Source of the DNA: Glycine soja | Taxonomy: Eukaryota > Streptophyta > Magnoliopsida > Fabales > Fabaceae | NCBI RefSeq assembly: GCF_004193775.1 | Contig: NC_041008.1 | Coordinates: forward strand, 44,549,136 to 44,613,135 | Reading direction: 5' to 3' | Length of the DNA stretch: 64,000 nucleotides | Shown: positions 45,696 to 58,188 of the stretch, in pieces | Numbering within the stretch: position 1 is the stretch's first letter | Layout of the letters: each line of letters opens with the position of its first letter | Notes under the pieces: generated by a model | What the model saw: the letters and a program-made list of their open reading frames with translations, nothing else | What the model was told of the DNA's origin: nothing | The model's database searches: none | Position numbers and translations under genes: made by a program

Positions 45696-47207
45696 TTGAG
45701 AGTGATATGATTGCGCGAATATTGGAAGTGAAGGACAAAACGCGAATTGGGGGTTACAAATAGTGAAGGTCGTTTCCTTTAGTTGATTTTGGGAGGGGCA
45801 GTAATAATAAACAGAGATGTAGCGGTTTAGAAAAAATAGCAACCTTTGCGGAGGAGATTTTTGACACTGGATCAGTTGGTATATGAAGAGGTTAACGTTA
45901 ATCTCTCCAAATGGCAATTATTGAGAAGTATAAGGGAATTGTGTTTTCATATATTTAAATTAATATATTTTTATAATTTATCTATTATGTATTGAATTAT
46001 ATATTAATTTTATTATTTCACTATTGTGTCTCGTATGGGTTTAAAATTCACAGAGTGATTTTATTATTATTTTGGATTTCTAATACGTTTTCAATTGTTT
46101 AATTTTAATTTTAATAAATATATATTAATAGACGTGTCAATAGATATTAGATAAAATATATAAAAATAATTATGAAGTTTGAAAAAAATTAAAAATTTAT
46201 CTTAGAGAAAAAATGAAAAGACGATAAATTATTCTCTTTGACTTATATTTATCCATCCATAGAATCTTAATAAGAAAAAAAAAATACTATGTTAACATTT
46301 GATTATTTTTGAAGGAAACAATGAAAATAAAAAAAAAATTGATGTGATAGGGAATGTTAAAAATAAAATTTACCAATTTTTTTTGGTAAAATAGGTTAAA
46401 ACTTGTTGTTGATTAATAATTGATATTTGAATACTAATTTAAATCATGCAATGATGAAATCGTGATAATAATAAAATAACTATGATATAACATCGAGATA
46501 ATACACGATAGAATTTAAGATATTTATAATTATTTTTAACGTGTTATTTGGTTATATTGTACGTTTGATAAATGGAAAAAAGTAAATATTATTGTTTATA
46601 AAAAATCAGACAGACAATAACTGTCAATACTGCTCAATCACAAAACATGCAACTGGCAACACTCTCCTATGTTACCACCATTTATTGCCTCTATGCATGC
46701 AAGAATTTTTCTTACAATTAATAAATTTAAACTCAATTTTAATTTTTTTTATATGTAATTCTGTTTCACTTTTAAAATCCAGCTACTGTTATTGTTATTT
46801 TAAAAAAAAGATAAACCCATAAAATTATGAATCAGTTTTGTGTTATTTTATTTTATTTTAAAAAATATTGCACTTATTTATTTTAATGAAATTCTGTTGT
46901 TATTTCTTTAGAAAATAATTAAAGTACAAGAAAGCATGCCTACAAATGAATGAATTTGTTTTTATCACGTAGCAACCCCTTCTCGTATCTTTCAGGCAAA
47001 ACCCCACTATTATTTGAAAATTGACTCTTATTTTTTTTTAAATTGGAAAATATTATTATTTAAAAACTCACAATTTTCTAATTTCAAAATTTCAACTCAT
47101 TCACTACTCTTTTATTATTAACTTTGTAAAATATTTTTTTTTGTGTCCATTACCTTTTTTGGCTATTTTTTTTATATAACTTTTCAATTTTCTCGTTGTT
47201 TAGATCA
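45696..47207. other. AT-rich spacer, no gene seen
   Basis: The promoter of the J-protein gene must lie in the first few hundred bases. The rest is AT-rich with no recognisable coding region. Confidence 0.55.
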
Positions 47208-47577
47208 TTATTTTTTTTTTGTGTCGGGCTTGACGACGACAGTGCCAACGGCGGAGCAGGGGTAGAGGGTGGTGACAGAGCGGTCGTTGGAGAGGCGGTG
47301 GTCGCCGCCAACCATGCTGAAATCGATGATGTGGCGATCGTCGCTGAGGATGTCAAGGTGCTCGATGCTGACGACGGCAAGGAGGCCAGAGATCACGTGG
47401 ACCTCATGGAAGGTCCCGACGTCGTCGTCACCGAGGATGTCGTGGCAGCTCTTGGCGAAGTGCTTGTAGGCTTGCGGGCTGTCAAAGCTCCACACGATGG
47501 ACCACACGATGGAGACCGGGGCATCGATCCCCTACACCACGACAGGGTACCACTGGTGCGGGGACACGACGTGTGTG

Positions 47578-48885
47578 CAGTGGCGGAGCCAGAAAAATTA
47601 TAAAGCCTGGGCAAAAATTTAAAGATAGCAAATTCACATTGTATATAATATGTAAATAGTAATCAATCAAAATAAAAGAGACTCGTCATCTTGTCAACAA
47701 AAATATAGTTTAAAATAAAAGAGATAAACATAATTTTACAATAGCGGGTTAAATAAAATTACGAGGCAAGTGTCCTTTCGGAGACTTCTTTGCGGTAAAT
47801 GTTCGAATAATATCAATATCATCAAGTGACTTGAATATCTCCCGCTCGGTGTAACATACCATCAAGTCATTGAACCACACATCGTTGATCTTATTGCGCA
47901 ATTTAGACTTGATAATCTTCATTGCTGAAAAAGCTCTTTCAACGGATGCTGTCGACACCGGCAATATCAAAGCTAGCTCAATAAGTTTATAAACCAATGG
48001 AAATACCAAATGTTTCTCAGTTTGAACCATCTTCATAGCCAAACTTTGAACATCTTCATAAGTTTCAAGTTGATCCCTAATTGTTCCTCGGTCATCATCA
48101 GAAAAGTCTGCATGATAAATATCAGCAAGACGAGCAACCTGGAGAAAGAGTTCTTGGGGTCAAGACATGAGAAGCAATCAAGTATAATGTTACTTCCTTC
48201 ACTAAAGCGGTGATCCATCTCCACACATATTTTATCAATAGCAACATAAAAAATCTCTGCACGGTAATGATGAAGATTAGTGATAGTCCTCCCTTCTGTT
48301 CTTGAACGACCCCGAACTGGTATTTCTCGAGATAATATCATTTACTTTATCTATTTTGAAACACGTGATTAAATTAGGGAATATCATTTTAAATAATTAA
48401 ATTAGCCCTAAAATGACTAAATTTTGTATGTTCGCTTTAATATGTTTTACAAAAATAATCAATTTGTTATCAATTTTAAGAAAGTTTAGGGAAAATAATT
48501 AATTACTCAAATTTATTAATTGCCAAACATATCATGTCTCTTATATGTTTATAGTTGATCAACAATGGAGGCACGGGCGGAATCTGAAAACAAACACCAC
48601 TGGTTTCCAAAAAGAAAAGAAAAAACCACAAAAAATACAAGAATGAAAAAGAAACTGGATGTGGCAAAGTGCAAGGAATCTAGAACAAGCATCATATTAC
48701 AAAATAACCAGGGAAGGTACGGGCTTGTCAACTCCAAAGGATGAAGTTTCAAAAGTTGATATCTTGTTTTCAAAATCATTTCCTTTTTGCCCAATTCGCT
48801 TAAAAAATATCTAACGAGGATATGGCTCGGTGGCCCCAGAGCCTGGGCAATTGCCCAGGGTAGCCGGGCCTTGAAACCGCCTATG
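47578..48885 (-). mobile_element. hAT transposon inserted in the PYL pseudogene
   Basis: The element is 1308 bp. It is flanked by the 8-bp direct repeat CGTGTGTG (47570-47577 and 48886-48893), the target size typical of hAT elements. The ends are imperfect inverted repeats: CAGTGGCGGAGCC at the left and, on the minus strand, CATAGGCGGTTTC at the right (7 of the first 9 match). The motif GCCTGGGCAA occurs near both ends, and at the right it forms the palindrome CCTGGGCAATTGCCCAGG. A truncated transposase lies inside. The GTGGCGGAGCCAG end is common in plant hAT elements encoding TTF-type zinc-finger proteins. Confidence 0.85.
47749..48341 (-). pseudogene. hAT transposase C-terminal fragment (TTF-type)
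   Basis: The minus strand encodes the hAT dimerisation region (FPLVYKLIELALILPVSTAS, VERAFSAMKIIKSKLRNKIN, LMVCYTEREIF) and upstream of it an HHYRAEIFYVAIDKICVEM segment. A frame change near 48135-48145 separates the two parts. The zinc finger and most of the catalytic core are missing, so the element would need transposase from elsewhere. Confidence 0.8.
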
Positions 48886-48937
48886 CGTGTGTGTGGTGGT
48901 GAGCCACCACGTCCGAAACAATCGTGGAAGGTAACAT

Positions 48938-51900
48938 TTCTTAGTTTCATAGTGAAACTATGAATTTGTTGAATGAAACTAAGAATGAATGAATGATTTG
49001 GTGCGTTTTGAGAGAAAGAGAGAGAAGTTAAGTGAAGTTGGAGGGATCCGGTCTAAGGTTTCAATCACTTTTGGAGTTTGATGCATAATCAACTTGATGC
49101 ATAATGAATGCTCTTACAAACAAACTCACAATCATAAAAATAAAGTGACAACATAAAGACTACTAATAAGAAAAATAATAACCAACAAACATATAAATTT
49201 AACAAGAATAATTTACAAGAATGATAACACTAATGAGTTTGTTTCACAATAATTTCTCTCTTCATGTGTGTTTGTTTCACTAATTTTTTACTCTTTTTCT
49301 CTTTTTATACTAAAGATTGCCATCAATTATAATAAATAAGTTTTCTTGAAATTTGAAACAAAAATAACTTTTAATACATCCATTTAAATAAGTTTTATCT
49401 AGTCAAATCTAATATTTCACTTTACGTTTAAATCACCTAAACCTTGATGATAAAAATTTAATTCTCACTATATATTAAATATACCTTATCTTTTGGCTTG
49501 ATACTTTATATTATTAGGTTGTTATTATTTAAAATTAAGTTTTCAATTCTAAATTTTGAAGAATAAAATGGTCTAGTAAAAGTGGAGAAAAAGAGTTATG
49601 ATTCTCTACCGCCTCCTATTTTTTTATGCAACTTTCAAGTTTCAACTAGTAAGTAGTAACATATTGTTGGGCTGAAAATAGAACCTCATAAACAACTACG
49701 ACAGTTGTAGAAGTTCAGAGGTTGTTCTCTAAAGAATTTTGAAAGAATGATTAAATCTAAGATGTTGAATCAAATGTAATTGGATTAAGTCATTTACCAG
49801 TTACTCTGGCCACTTTTAATGATTTCTATCTCAATATCTATTTAAAGTATTGCTTTATTTTGTGAGGTTTGTGAGGGTATTGTGAAAAATTAGAAACTCA
49901 CAAAACATTTATGAAAAGGAAGCACCCTCCTTTTTTCATACTTGGAGGCACATAACACTTGTGCAGATGAAACGTGACAATTGCTGGTAGAAAATACATG
50001 AAGGGGCATGGATTTGGGAGAGGTTATGCTACTGTTGGGGTAGGTAGATTGCAATATTATTTTGGTACTATGTCTTTAAATTCAACGAGAAATTACCCGT
50101 GAAGATGGGATGGGAGAGTTCAAGTAGGGTGACCCACTCATATAATGCCCGGTTGAAGCTAGCATAAAAAGGTGCTCTGAGTAGGTTAAAAAAATAATCA
50201 AATCATCTAATAGGTCCCTACCTTGTGTCCCTTTGTTCGAAAGAACGTATCAGTTTTTCATCATCTTCTTCTAATTCATTATGGGTGCCGTGTACAATGC
50301 ATCTGATAACCTTCTCTCCTTGGAAATTACCTGCTAAGTTAGGTGTTCACTAACTATAATGGTTTGGTTGAAGTTACTTATAAATGATAAGGGAATGCTT
50401 TATTTTATTATCTTTTCAAGTGTTTGAACTTAATTATTTATTAACTTCAGCTTTGATTATTTGTTGTTGGTCAATTAAAATAAGTTTTGAAAGCGCAAAT
50501 TAACATGTTGCAATGAATGTTTTAACACTTGAGAATGTATGAAAATAAGAAAAGAAATATATTACATAAGAAATGAAAGTCACCTAACTTTTTTTATGGC
50601 TCCCCACAAGTATTCTTTTTAAATTTAATCCTATTCAAGGCATTGTCTAATACTAAATATGAAGACATCTCTTAACAAATATTTAAACCTATATTTATGA
50701 AATTTTACCTAATTTAATGAAGAGTGTGTTAAAGATGAGTGTATATATAAGTTGTTTTTTTGCTTTGTAAGAGCAACAAAAACGGCTTCTTCGTTGTCAT
50801 GTATTAGTTGAGCCTTAGGTGAAAATGTAACAACTATTTAAGGGAAAAGCTAGCTTGTCCTGCTTCAACTTGGTTTTGGCCCTCAATCTTCAAACAGCTT
50901 AGTACCTTTTCCAATTTTCAATATAGGATGGACTAGAGGCTTTCCCCATCACCAGTGAGTTGGAGCATACTAGGGATTTGATTCAAGGAAGAGTTTTATT
51001 CTGTACATTTCGACTATTACTGAAGCAGAATATTAAATGTTCCCTTCACATGAAGTAGTATAAAGTTTGAATCAAATAATTCGTTGTACTGTTCCTTTAG
51101 ACATTGGTAACTGAACTTTTGTTTTGAGTTTAGCAACTGCATCCAAGCTTTGTTTTGCATGGGGACAAAATTCCAGTAGGGTAAGGTGGTAGTACAAAAA
51201 TTATTATTATGTTATTTTGAAGCTCTCATGGCCCAACATACAGGTCAACAATAATTGCGGAATTGTGGGACAGGGTGGAAATCGAAGTCTATGCAAGCCT
51301 ATTAGCTATTTGCTTAATTATGTATGTGGCGCTGTTCATGAGGCGTCCTAGGAAATTTTCTACTACCCAAGTTAGTGATGAGGTGGTTTTGCTGGAGGCA
51401 TGGCCAATTGGTAATATCCCAATTAATCCAATGATAAGAATAGTATATTGCTCTCAACACCTTTGGAAAAGAGGATAAGGGGACAAATAAAATAAAACAG
51501 AGATAAAGGAAAAGTTTAGCATCTAGGCCTTCATTTTGAAGGTCTTTATTCTGCATATGACACAATGACAGTACATTAATTGCATCTTCTGGTCAAAAAT
51601 AAGAGTACTTCATCTTTTGCTTTAACACCACTCAATGTAAGATCCTGAATTCCAAATGAAGCTGCTATGCTAATGCTATCCCTTACATTTTTTTTTTTTT
51701 TTTTACCCACACCATACATTAACAGCAGCATACGTAGCTCGTGCGTAGGACGGCTGTAAAAAAAATGGATTATGTAAAAATGTTTGATATATATTTTGAA
51801 ATTTATTATTCATAATTAATTTTGATAAATTAATACCTTTTATAAAAGAAAATCGTAACTAATATCATCGTATCATCTTCAAAATTTTATATCTATATTG

Positions 51901-52778
51901 TATCATCTTCAAAATTTTATATCTATATGCAAGTAAACCATAGAATTCTTGCTATCTAAATATTTACATACTGCTGTATACAATATATAAAATGATAATT
52001 ATTTGGTTAAATTGCTTCGCTGGTCCTGAATTATTTTTTAAATTGAGTAATTGATTATACAAATTTTTAATTGACTTTTTAAGATTTTTAAAACTGCTAT
52101 AAATTATTATATTTTAGTAGTTTTAAACTCTCCTATACTAACTTTGGAGATCTTTTTGTTTAAGTCAAGACTTTAATTAATTTTAGTTTAGGCGCCTAAA
52201 TAATGTTTTTTTTGAATAAATTAAAATGAATTGAGTAATTTAACCATATGACACCATAAACTATTGATACCACTTCCTACCTCGCAGGTACGGATGTGCA
52301 AAAAAATCTTGGTTCTAATTGAATTAATTGATTTTGAATCAAACCAGTTATATTAAAACAAACTGAACTTGAACTGCTTTTCAAAATTAGTTTAATTTTT
52401 TTTGTAAGAAAGTAGTTTAAAATGAGTTTAATAATCAATTTAGTTATTAAAGTAATTCAAAATTGATTTTAAGAATTGGTTCTTTAAAATTAATTTGATT
52501 TCATATTGGTTTATCAAAAACAATTTGCACATTTGAATTTAAAAACTAGTTCTGAACCTTTGAGAGAGTGAGTTGAGGAGTGAGAACGAGAGACGAGATG
52601 ATGACTTACACCAATTAGACATGAACAATCACATAAGAAAATTTGACACATAAAGTCTTCTCCTCAATTTGATTTTTAATCCAAAATCTAAAGGTTATTT
52701 TATGAGTCTTCTTCTTACTCATATAGTGTTCAACTTTTACTCGATGTGGGGGATGTGGGATTTCACCTTACACTTGTA
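48938..52778. other. gene-poor spacer
   Basis: It is AT-rich with no recognised gene apart from a possible orphan exon at 51245-51409. A (T)16 run lies near 51689-51704. A 26-bp sequence containing ATCATCTTCAAAATTTTATA is directly repeated near 51880-51925. Confidence 0.5.
51245..51409 (+). CDS. possible orphan exon, small membrane segment
   Basis: An open frame reads IIAELWDRVEIEVYASLLAI, then a hydrophobic stretch (ICLIMYVALFM) and a basic RRPRK stop-transfer-like motif. It ends in EAWPIG before a good donor (G|GTAATATC). Composition and the membrane-plus-basic pattern look protein-like, but no family was recognised. No neighbouring exons were found, so a gene fragment is as likely as an active exon. 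Confidence 0.25.
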
Positions 52779-53318
52779 CTCCAACACCGAGAACGTGGAG
52801 GGTGAAGCCAGCTCAAGCACTGACAATATGTTGGAATCGATTGCGACGTTATTAGAGATGTTGAGGTTCACTTACTCGGAGACTATTGGGAAATGGCCAA
52901 TCGCCGACAAAGCCTTCGGCATCAATTACTTCATGCGCAAACAGGTTCAAGTCAGTTTCCTAATTTCTCATTGTGAATTGAATTTCTATTTTAGGGATTG
53001 AAGAATGGACAGGACACGACACATGCAAGGTGATTTGGCAGTTGCGAGTGTGTATGGTGGAAGTGGTTGTGTGGAGTTGAAAGGCCCTGAAGTTGTAGAT
53101 GAGTTACAAGAGCTTCTGAGGTTGCTCACCTTGTGCATGCTTTTCTCCAAGAAATCGTTTCCCGATTTTTAGATTCTGCTGGATTCTCACTAGACCATGC
53201 TCTTCTTCTTCACAACCACAAAGCTAAGGTTAGGTACCTTCTTTCGTTGGTGGGTCTTGGAACTTGGAAAATTTGGCGGAAGTGAACTGGGTATGTGAAT
53301 ATGTCATTAGTTGGGGCC

Positions 53319-54000
53319 AATTGCAAAAAGGCAACTGCTTGGATCACCCAACATTTTTGCTTGGACACCCAGTTTTTGAAAATGCTGAAAATACCCTCGG
53401 TTACAAATAAGAGGTTTGGTTTTTCATTTTTGCAGCGCCTTTTTTTCCCGCAAAATCTCACACCCTTAGTGTAAACGGATTGACAATCCGTATGATCGAT
53501 ACGAATTGTTGATCTGTATGGAGTTTTTCCAGAAAAATGTCATTTTTTTTGCGACATTGCTTCAAACCACAACATCAAACCAATATCAACAACATCCAAA
53601 ACAATACAATCATTCATTCAGAAAAGCAACAACAACAATGAAGGAGTAGCAACACAATGCACAAAAAATAAGTATGATAAGGCCAACAACAAAGGATCAG
53701 GAGCCACCGGCAAGAAAAACCACAAACAGAGGACCAACATGCATGAAGGAAGAAGAAGAAGCACCAATAGAGTGAAACGACACAGGAAAAAGGAAGAAGA
53801 AGAACCATAGTGGCACAAGAAGTGCAGGTAGAAGACCGAAAGAAGAAAAATGAAAATATCACATGAACAGTGATTCGTACCGACGAGTCGCTCTTGTTTT
53901 TTATAGGCAAAAGGTGAAGGGCATTTTAGCCCTTTCACCTTCGTTACTGGGTGTCCCAGCAAAAACACTTGGTACCCAAAGCAAAGGCCTTGCAAAAATA
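53319..54000. mobile_element. 680-bp terminal-inverted-repeat element in the lipase pseudogene
   Basis: The left end (TTGCAAAAAGGCAACTGCTT, then TTTTTGCTTGGACACCCAG and AAAATACCCT) matches the reverse complement of the right end (TTTTGCAAGGCCTTTGCTTT, GTTTTTGCTGGGACACCCAG, AAAATGCCCT). Arms are about 75 bp. Inside are near-palindromes, CGGATTGACAATCCG (53476-53490) and GTATGATCGATAC. There is no transposase. It sits in the pseudogene intron between the second and third recognisable exons. Confidence 0.65.
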
Positions 54001-54130
54001 AAAAATGGGTCTAATTTTATTTTATATGGCTGGTTGGACCTGTGGTGACAATTTCAAAATACACTCCCCTAGTTACTAAATGCACTCTCCCTCCATGATC
54101 TATATATATATATATATATATATGAAAAAA

Positions 54131-55445
54131 TTGTAATTTTAGTCTTTATATTTCCAAATCAAGACAATTAATTTTTCTATTTTTTAGAATAAGTAATTTT
54201 GATACTTCCATCAATTGACCGTTCAAAGTCAAATATTGATTTTGATGTGATGTATTGATGCTAATGTTACACTTATATAACTTGTCAACATGACCCTTAT
54301 GTGACAAAGGTTTAAATAAAGTGAAAAATAAAAAAGATCTTCATAGGAATTAAACTCATGACTTTTTTTAAAACAAAATAATAAACCCCTAAAATAATTG
54401 CTTTGTTTAGTTAATTTTATAAATACTATTTTACATGTGTAATTAGTCAATAGATATTAATTTTTTTTAATTATAAAAATTCATAAATTAAAACAATATA
54501 TTTAATATTTAATTTTACATGTATTTTTTATTATAAAATTTATTTTAATATAAGTTAAAAAAAATGTTAATATTTTATTATAATTTTTTAAAAAATACAT
54601 AAAATAATATATAGGTTATTTATACTATGTAATTGATACAAATGATGTAAATTTAAAATAATATTTAAATAATCTAAAAAATTAAAATTTTATTACTTTT
54701 TATAATTAAAATATTTTTTTCTTATTTATATATAAAAACAAATATACATAATTTTTATAAATTCTATAAAATGATTTATATAAATTATTTACATATTATT
54801 TTATCTAATTATCTTGATTTATATAATTCGTATTAAAAAATTATTTACCCAATAATTTTTTATAGTTAAAATGAAAATATTAAAACGTAAGTTTCCTAAA
54901 AAAAATTAAATATTAAAATTTATTAATTTATATAATTAGAATAAAAATAATTTACATAATTTGTATAATTTACATATTAATTGATGTAATTATATTGATT
55001 TATATAATTAGAGTAAAAGTAATTTGAATATTAAAATAAATTTACAAAATAATTTGTGTAAAAAATTTATATATTAATTTATGAAATTTAATTATAAATT
55101 GATAAAATTAAAATAAAAAATATATAAAATGATATAAAATAAAATTAAAAAAAATTACATATTAAATATTATTTTAATTTATAATTTTTATAATTAAAAA
55201 ATAACTCTTAACTAATGATACATATCAAATAGTGTTTATTAAATTAACTAAAAAAAGTAAGTATTTTAATAATTCATTATCTTATGTTTAAATGTAAGAG
55301 GTCATGAATTCAACTTTTACTAAAAAAAATTTTATTTTTCATTTTATTTAATCTTTTGTCACATAAATCTTATGTTAACCATTTATATAAGTGTGATATC
55401 AATATTAATACGTCATATCAAAGGACCAAAATTATAATTTAGTCA
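54131..55445. mobile_element. 1.3 kb AT-rich inverted-repeat element in the lipase pseudogene
   Basis: The left arm (54131-54360) and the reverse complement of the right arm (55290-55445) share TTGTAATTTTAGTC-like ends, GATGTATTGAT or GACGTATTAAT, ACACTTATATAA, TTATGTGACAAA, AATAAA.TGAAAAATAAA and an ATTCATGACC or ACTCATGAC block. The left arm has about 90 bp the right lacks. The interior of about 900 bp is extremely AT-rich with no coding frame. It is a foldback or Mutator-like non-autonomous element (inference). Confidence 0.65.
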
Positions 55446-58188
55446 ATATTTTTTTTCTTCAGAAATACCCTTTTTGGAAATAAATTTCCGGGTCATGTTT
55501 TTATCAATAGGTGATTGTTGTAGAAATTAGTTTTCAGGAATATACCAAACCAAATCCGTGCTTAAAATAGCCTCATATGCACGTCCTAGGAAATGCTCTA
55601 CATAAGCTAGCATAATCCATGTCTGATATTTTTCCCCTGAAACTTGATTAGATAAAAATGAATAATCAAGTATGTATGCTCTTCATAAACTAACAAAATT
55701 TGCACGCATTATATTAGTGCAATCGGTGTACATTCCTAAACAAATGCCCCCTATTAATTTTTTGATGCTGCTGGAATCCTGATTCGTGAGGCTTGAACTT
55801 TGGTGTTATGTGCCTTAAAACATGTTTGAGTGTTTTCGTATGTTTTACTTCTGAAAATAATACTATTATTGATGTATTTCCATAGCTACTCTTTATGGGT
55901 ATAGTACTTGATACATTTTACAAAACATGTTCTACTTTTCATGTTAAATATGCATTGCTTCTTTTTATTTCTTTCCCTTTGTTTCTGATTTCTATCTAAC
56001 TTCCATGTTTTAATTGCTAAACTGTTTTTACATAGTGTCATCATTTTATTGCTCAGTTGTAACTGACAACTGATTTAATGTCATGAAATCTTGCAGCTTC
56101 TGAAGCCTGCTTTCACAATTATACATGATACTCAGTCAAAATGTTTCCTTCTCTTGATCCGAGGAACTCACATCATAAACGACACACTGACAGCCGCAAC
56201 TGGTCCCGGGTTCCCTTTCACCATTCCATTTTGAATGACGGAGGGATAAGCAACTTGGTTTTAGGATATGCACACTCTGGTATGGTTGCTGCAGCTCATT
56301 GGATTGCAAAACTCTGCACTCCTGCACTACTTAAGGCTCTCAATGAATCTCCAGACTCAGAAGTCAAGGTATTGTTCTATATTATTCTTAGAAGAATATT
56401 ATGGTGCTACAGCCCTGTATTCTGAATTCTTCAGTTTTTCCTTTCGTTTCTTACTTTTTCTATCTTTTCACTAGAATGCCATATTCTTTTTTTAATGTTT
56501 GCTTTTAAAATGAAATTATATGTACTTTATTTAATCACACGACTCATCATATTCTTGCCTTTTCATACCACAGATTGTTGGACACTCACTTGGTGGTGGT
56601 ACTGCAGCAGTGTTAACCTATATTCTTAGAGAACAAAAAGAGTTATCTTCCAGCACCTGTGTCACATTTGTCCCAGGCATGTAATAATACTAACTTAACA
56701 TTTGAAGTTATTATTGAATTGAGTAATGATAATCGTGCAAATTACATTGAATTATCCTTTCATTTGATAATGGTCAATGTTGGTGTTGGAAATGAGCTGG
56801 AGCTATTGTTATAATCATTAATCAGTTTGGGCTGTGATATGAGATTTCAAATTTATCAGTCAATCACTATTGTTTTGACATACAAGCATCAGATTTAGAT
56901 ATCTATTTAGCGTGATATGTATTATTTTGTTATAAGTAGAAATGCCTAATTTGACTTCATAGTTGCAAAATTAAAGTTGGATATCTATTTTCTTCGAATC
57001 AAACTTAAAGAAGATATATAATTTTACATTTTTGCTTGCGGAATTTGCTTTACAGCATTGAATTTTCTCTAATATAGGAGTCTTGCCCATTATTGCTAAG
57101 ACCTTTCGCTATTGTCATTTTTGCAGCTGCTTGTATGACATGGGAGTTAGCTGAATCAGGGAAGCACTTTATGGTACCCACATTATCAGCTTCCTCTGTT
57201 GATGATCTTCGCTCTGAGGTGCTCTAGCTAGTTCTCCCAACCTTAGATGATTTTGGCAAATATTATTGTTAATTAGTTTGTTTCTAATGTTATTTGTTAG
57301 ATAATGTTTTGTTCTTTACTCAAGTTAGTTTTTGTTAGGTCGCTGCGTCATCTTGGTTGAGTGATTTATGGGATCAGGTGGAGCATACAAAAGTTCTGAA
57401 AGTCGTCCACCACTCAGCAACTGCACTTGGATCTCACTTAAAATCCATATCTGTTGCAAAAGACAAGGTAGCTGGTGCAAGTGCTATTGTACGGCCTGCG
57501 ACCAGTGGCACCCAGGTAATTTCAAGCTTCTTTGTCTGCATTTGACATTTAGAGTACAAAGTGCTCTTCAGGAATATAAGAGAGGTTACTGGCCAGAGTT
57601 TGCACTTACAGAGCAGCTATCCAGCTATACATAAGGGACAGCTGATCCACTGCATTTGCAGCAATCCTAATGCATCTATTATCCTCAAGTGAAAAATCTG
57701 GACTTGATGCCATAAATGAAGAATAGCAACTCCTTGATGTTAACAAGCACATTACCTCTTCTGTGGTAAATGACATTGCTGAAGGAAAATTGTGGTATGA
57801 GCTGGAGAAGGAACTTGAAAAACAGAATTATATCCTGAACATCCGGGCGCAGGTAGAAGAGGCAGCTGTAGAAAAAGAGATAACTGAAGAAGAGAATCAG
57901 CTTATTGATGCTGCACAAGGCAGCAATTCAATCACACCATCTCACAATGTAGATAGCTATCGTTTTTATCCCCCAGGTAAAATCATGCATATTATCTCCG
58001 CACCTTCGTCAGATGACTCTAGTTCAAACTCCATTGAGGAACATGTCAAACTATATGAAACACCTAGACAGCTGTATAGCAAGCTCAGACTTTCAAGAAC
58101 GATGATAAATGATCATTACATGCCCACATATAGGAAGATGATCCAACCATTAATCCAACAACTAGAGAAGGATATAAATGTGAAATAG

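Larger units (their letters stand above)
47211..48937 (-). pseudogene. PYL/RCAR abscisic-acid receptor pseudogene, interrupted by a hAT element
   Basis: Read on the minus strand, 48894-48937 and then 47211-47577 encode PYL-like protein. Landmarks are VAHHHTHVVSPHQ, IDAPVSIVWSIVW, FDSPQAYKHFAKSCH, DVGTFHEVHVISGL, HIIDFSMVGGDHRLSN and RSVTTLYP. These include gate and latch regions: SGL where SGLPA is usual, and the HRL latch. Defects are a 1.3 kb hAT insertion after the histidine-rich segment, an in-frame TAG just before GIDAPV, and loss of the C-terminal helix: homology stops after GTVVVKPDT and is followed by an A-tract. Intronless structure fits the PYL4-6 group. It is GC-rich compared with its surroundings. 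No functional receptor is expected. Confidence 0.85.
52779..58188 (+). pseudogene. lipase class 3 (At3g14075-like) pseudogene
   Basis: Recognisable exon remnants: about 52779-52944 (LRFTYSETIGKWPIADKAFG), 53029-53228 (VELKGPEVVDELQELL), 56097-56368 (LKPAFTIIHDTQSKCFLLLI, ISNLVLGYAHSGMVAAAHW), 56574-56676 (IVGHSLGGGTAA, the serine elbow), 57127-57218, 57339-57515, and a C-terminal block to 58188 (RFYPPGKIMHI, LYSKLRLSRTMINDHYMP). Defects: no N-terminal exon; the acceptor before 53029 reads CAA instead of CAG; a frameshift in the T-run near 53167 causing a stop; a second frameshift near 56205-56222; loss of about ten residues between GKHF and VPTLS, where relatives carry the NGxDL segment with the likely catalytic Asp; a missing middle region; and a TAG at about 57725. 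Intact relatives are predicted acylglycerol lipases. Confidence 0.85.

Noticed and set aside
47196..47603. 135-codon open frame on the plus strand, acidic and valine-rich
   Set aside because: It is the exact antisense of the PYL pseudogene; GC-rich receptor sequence leaves the opposite strand open. No domain of its own.
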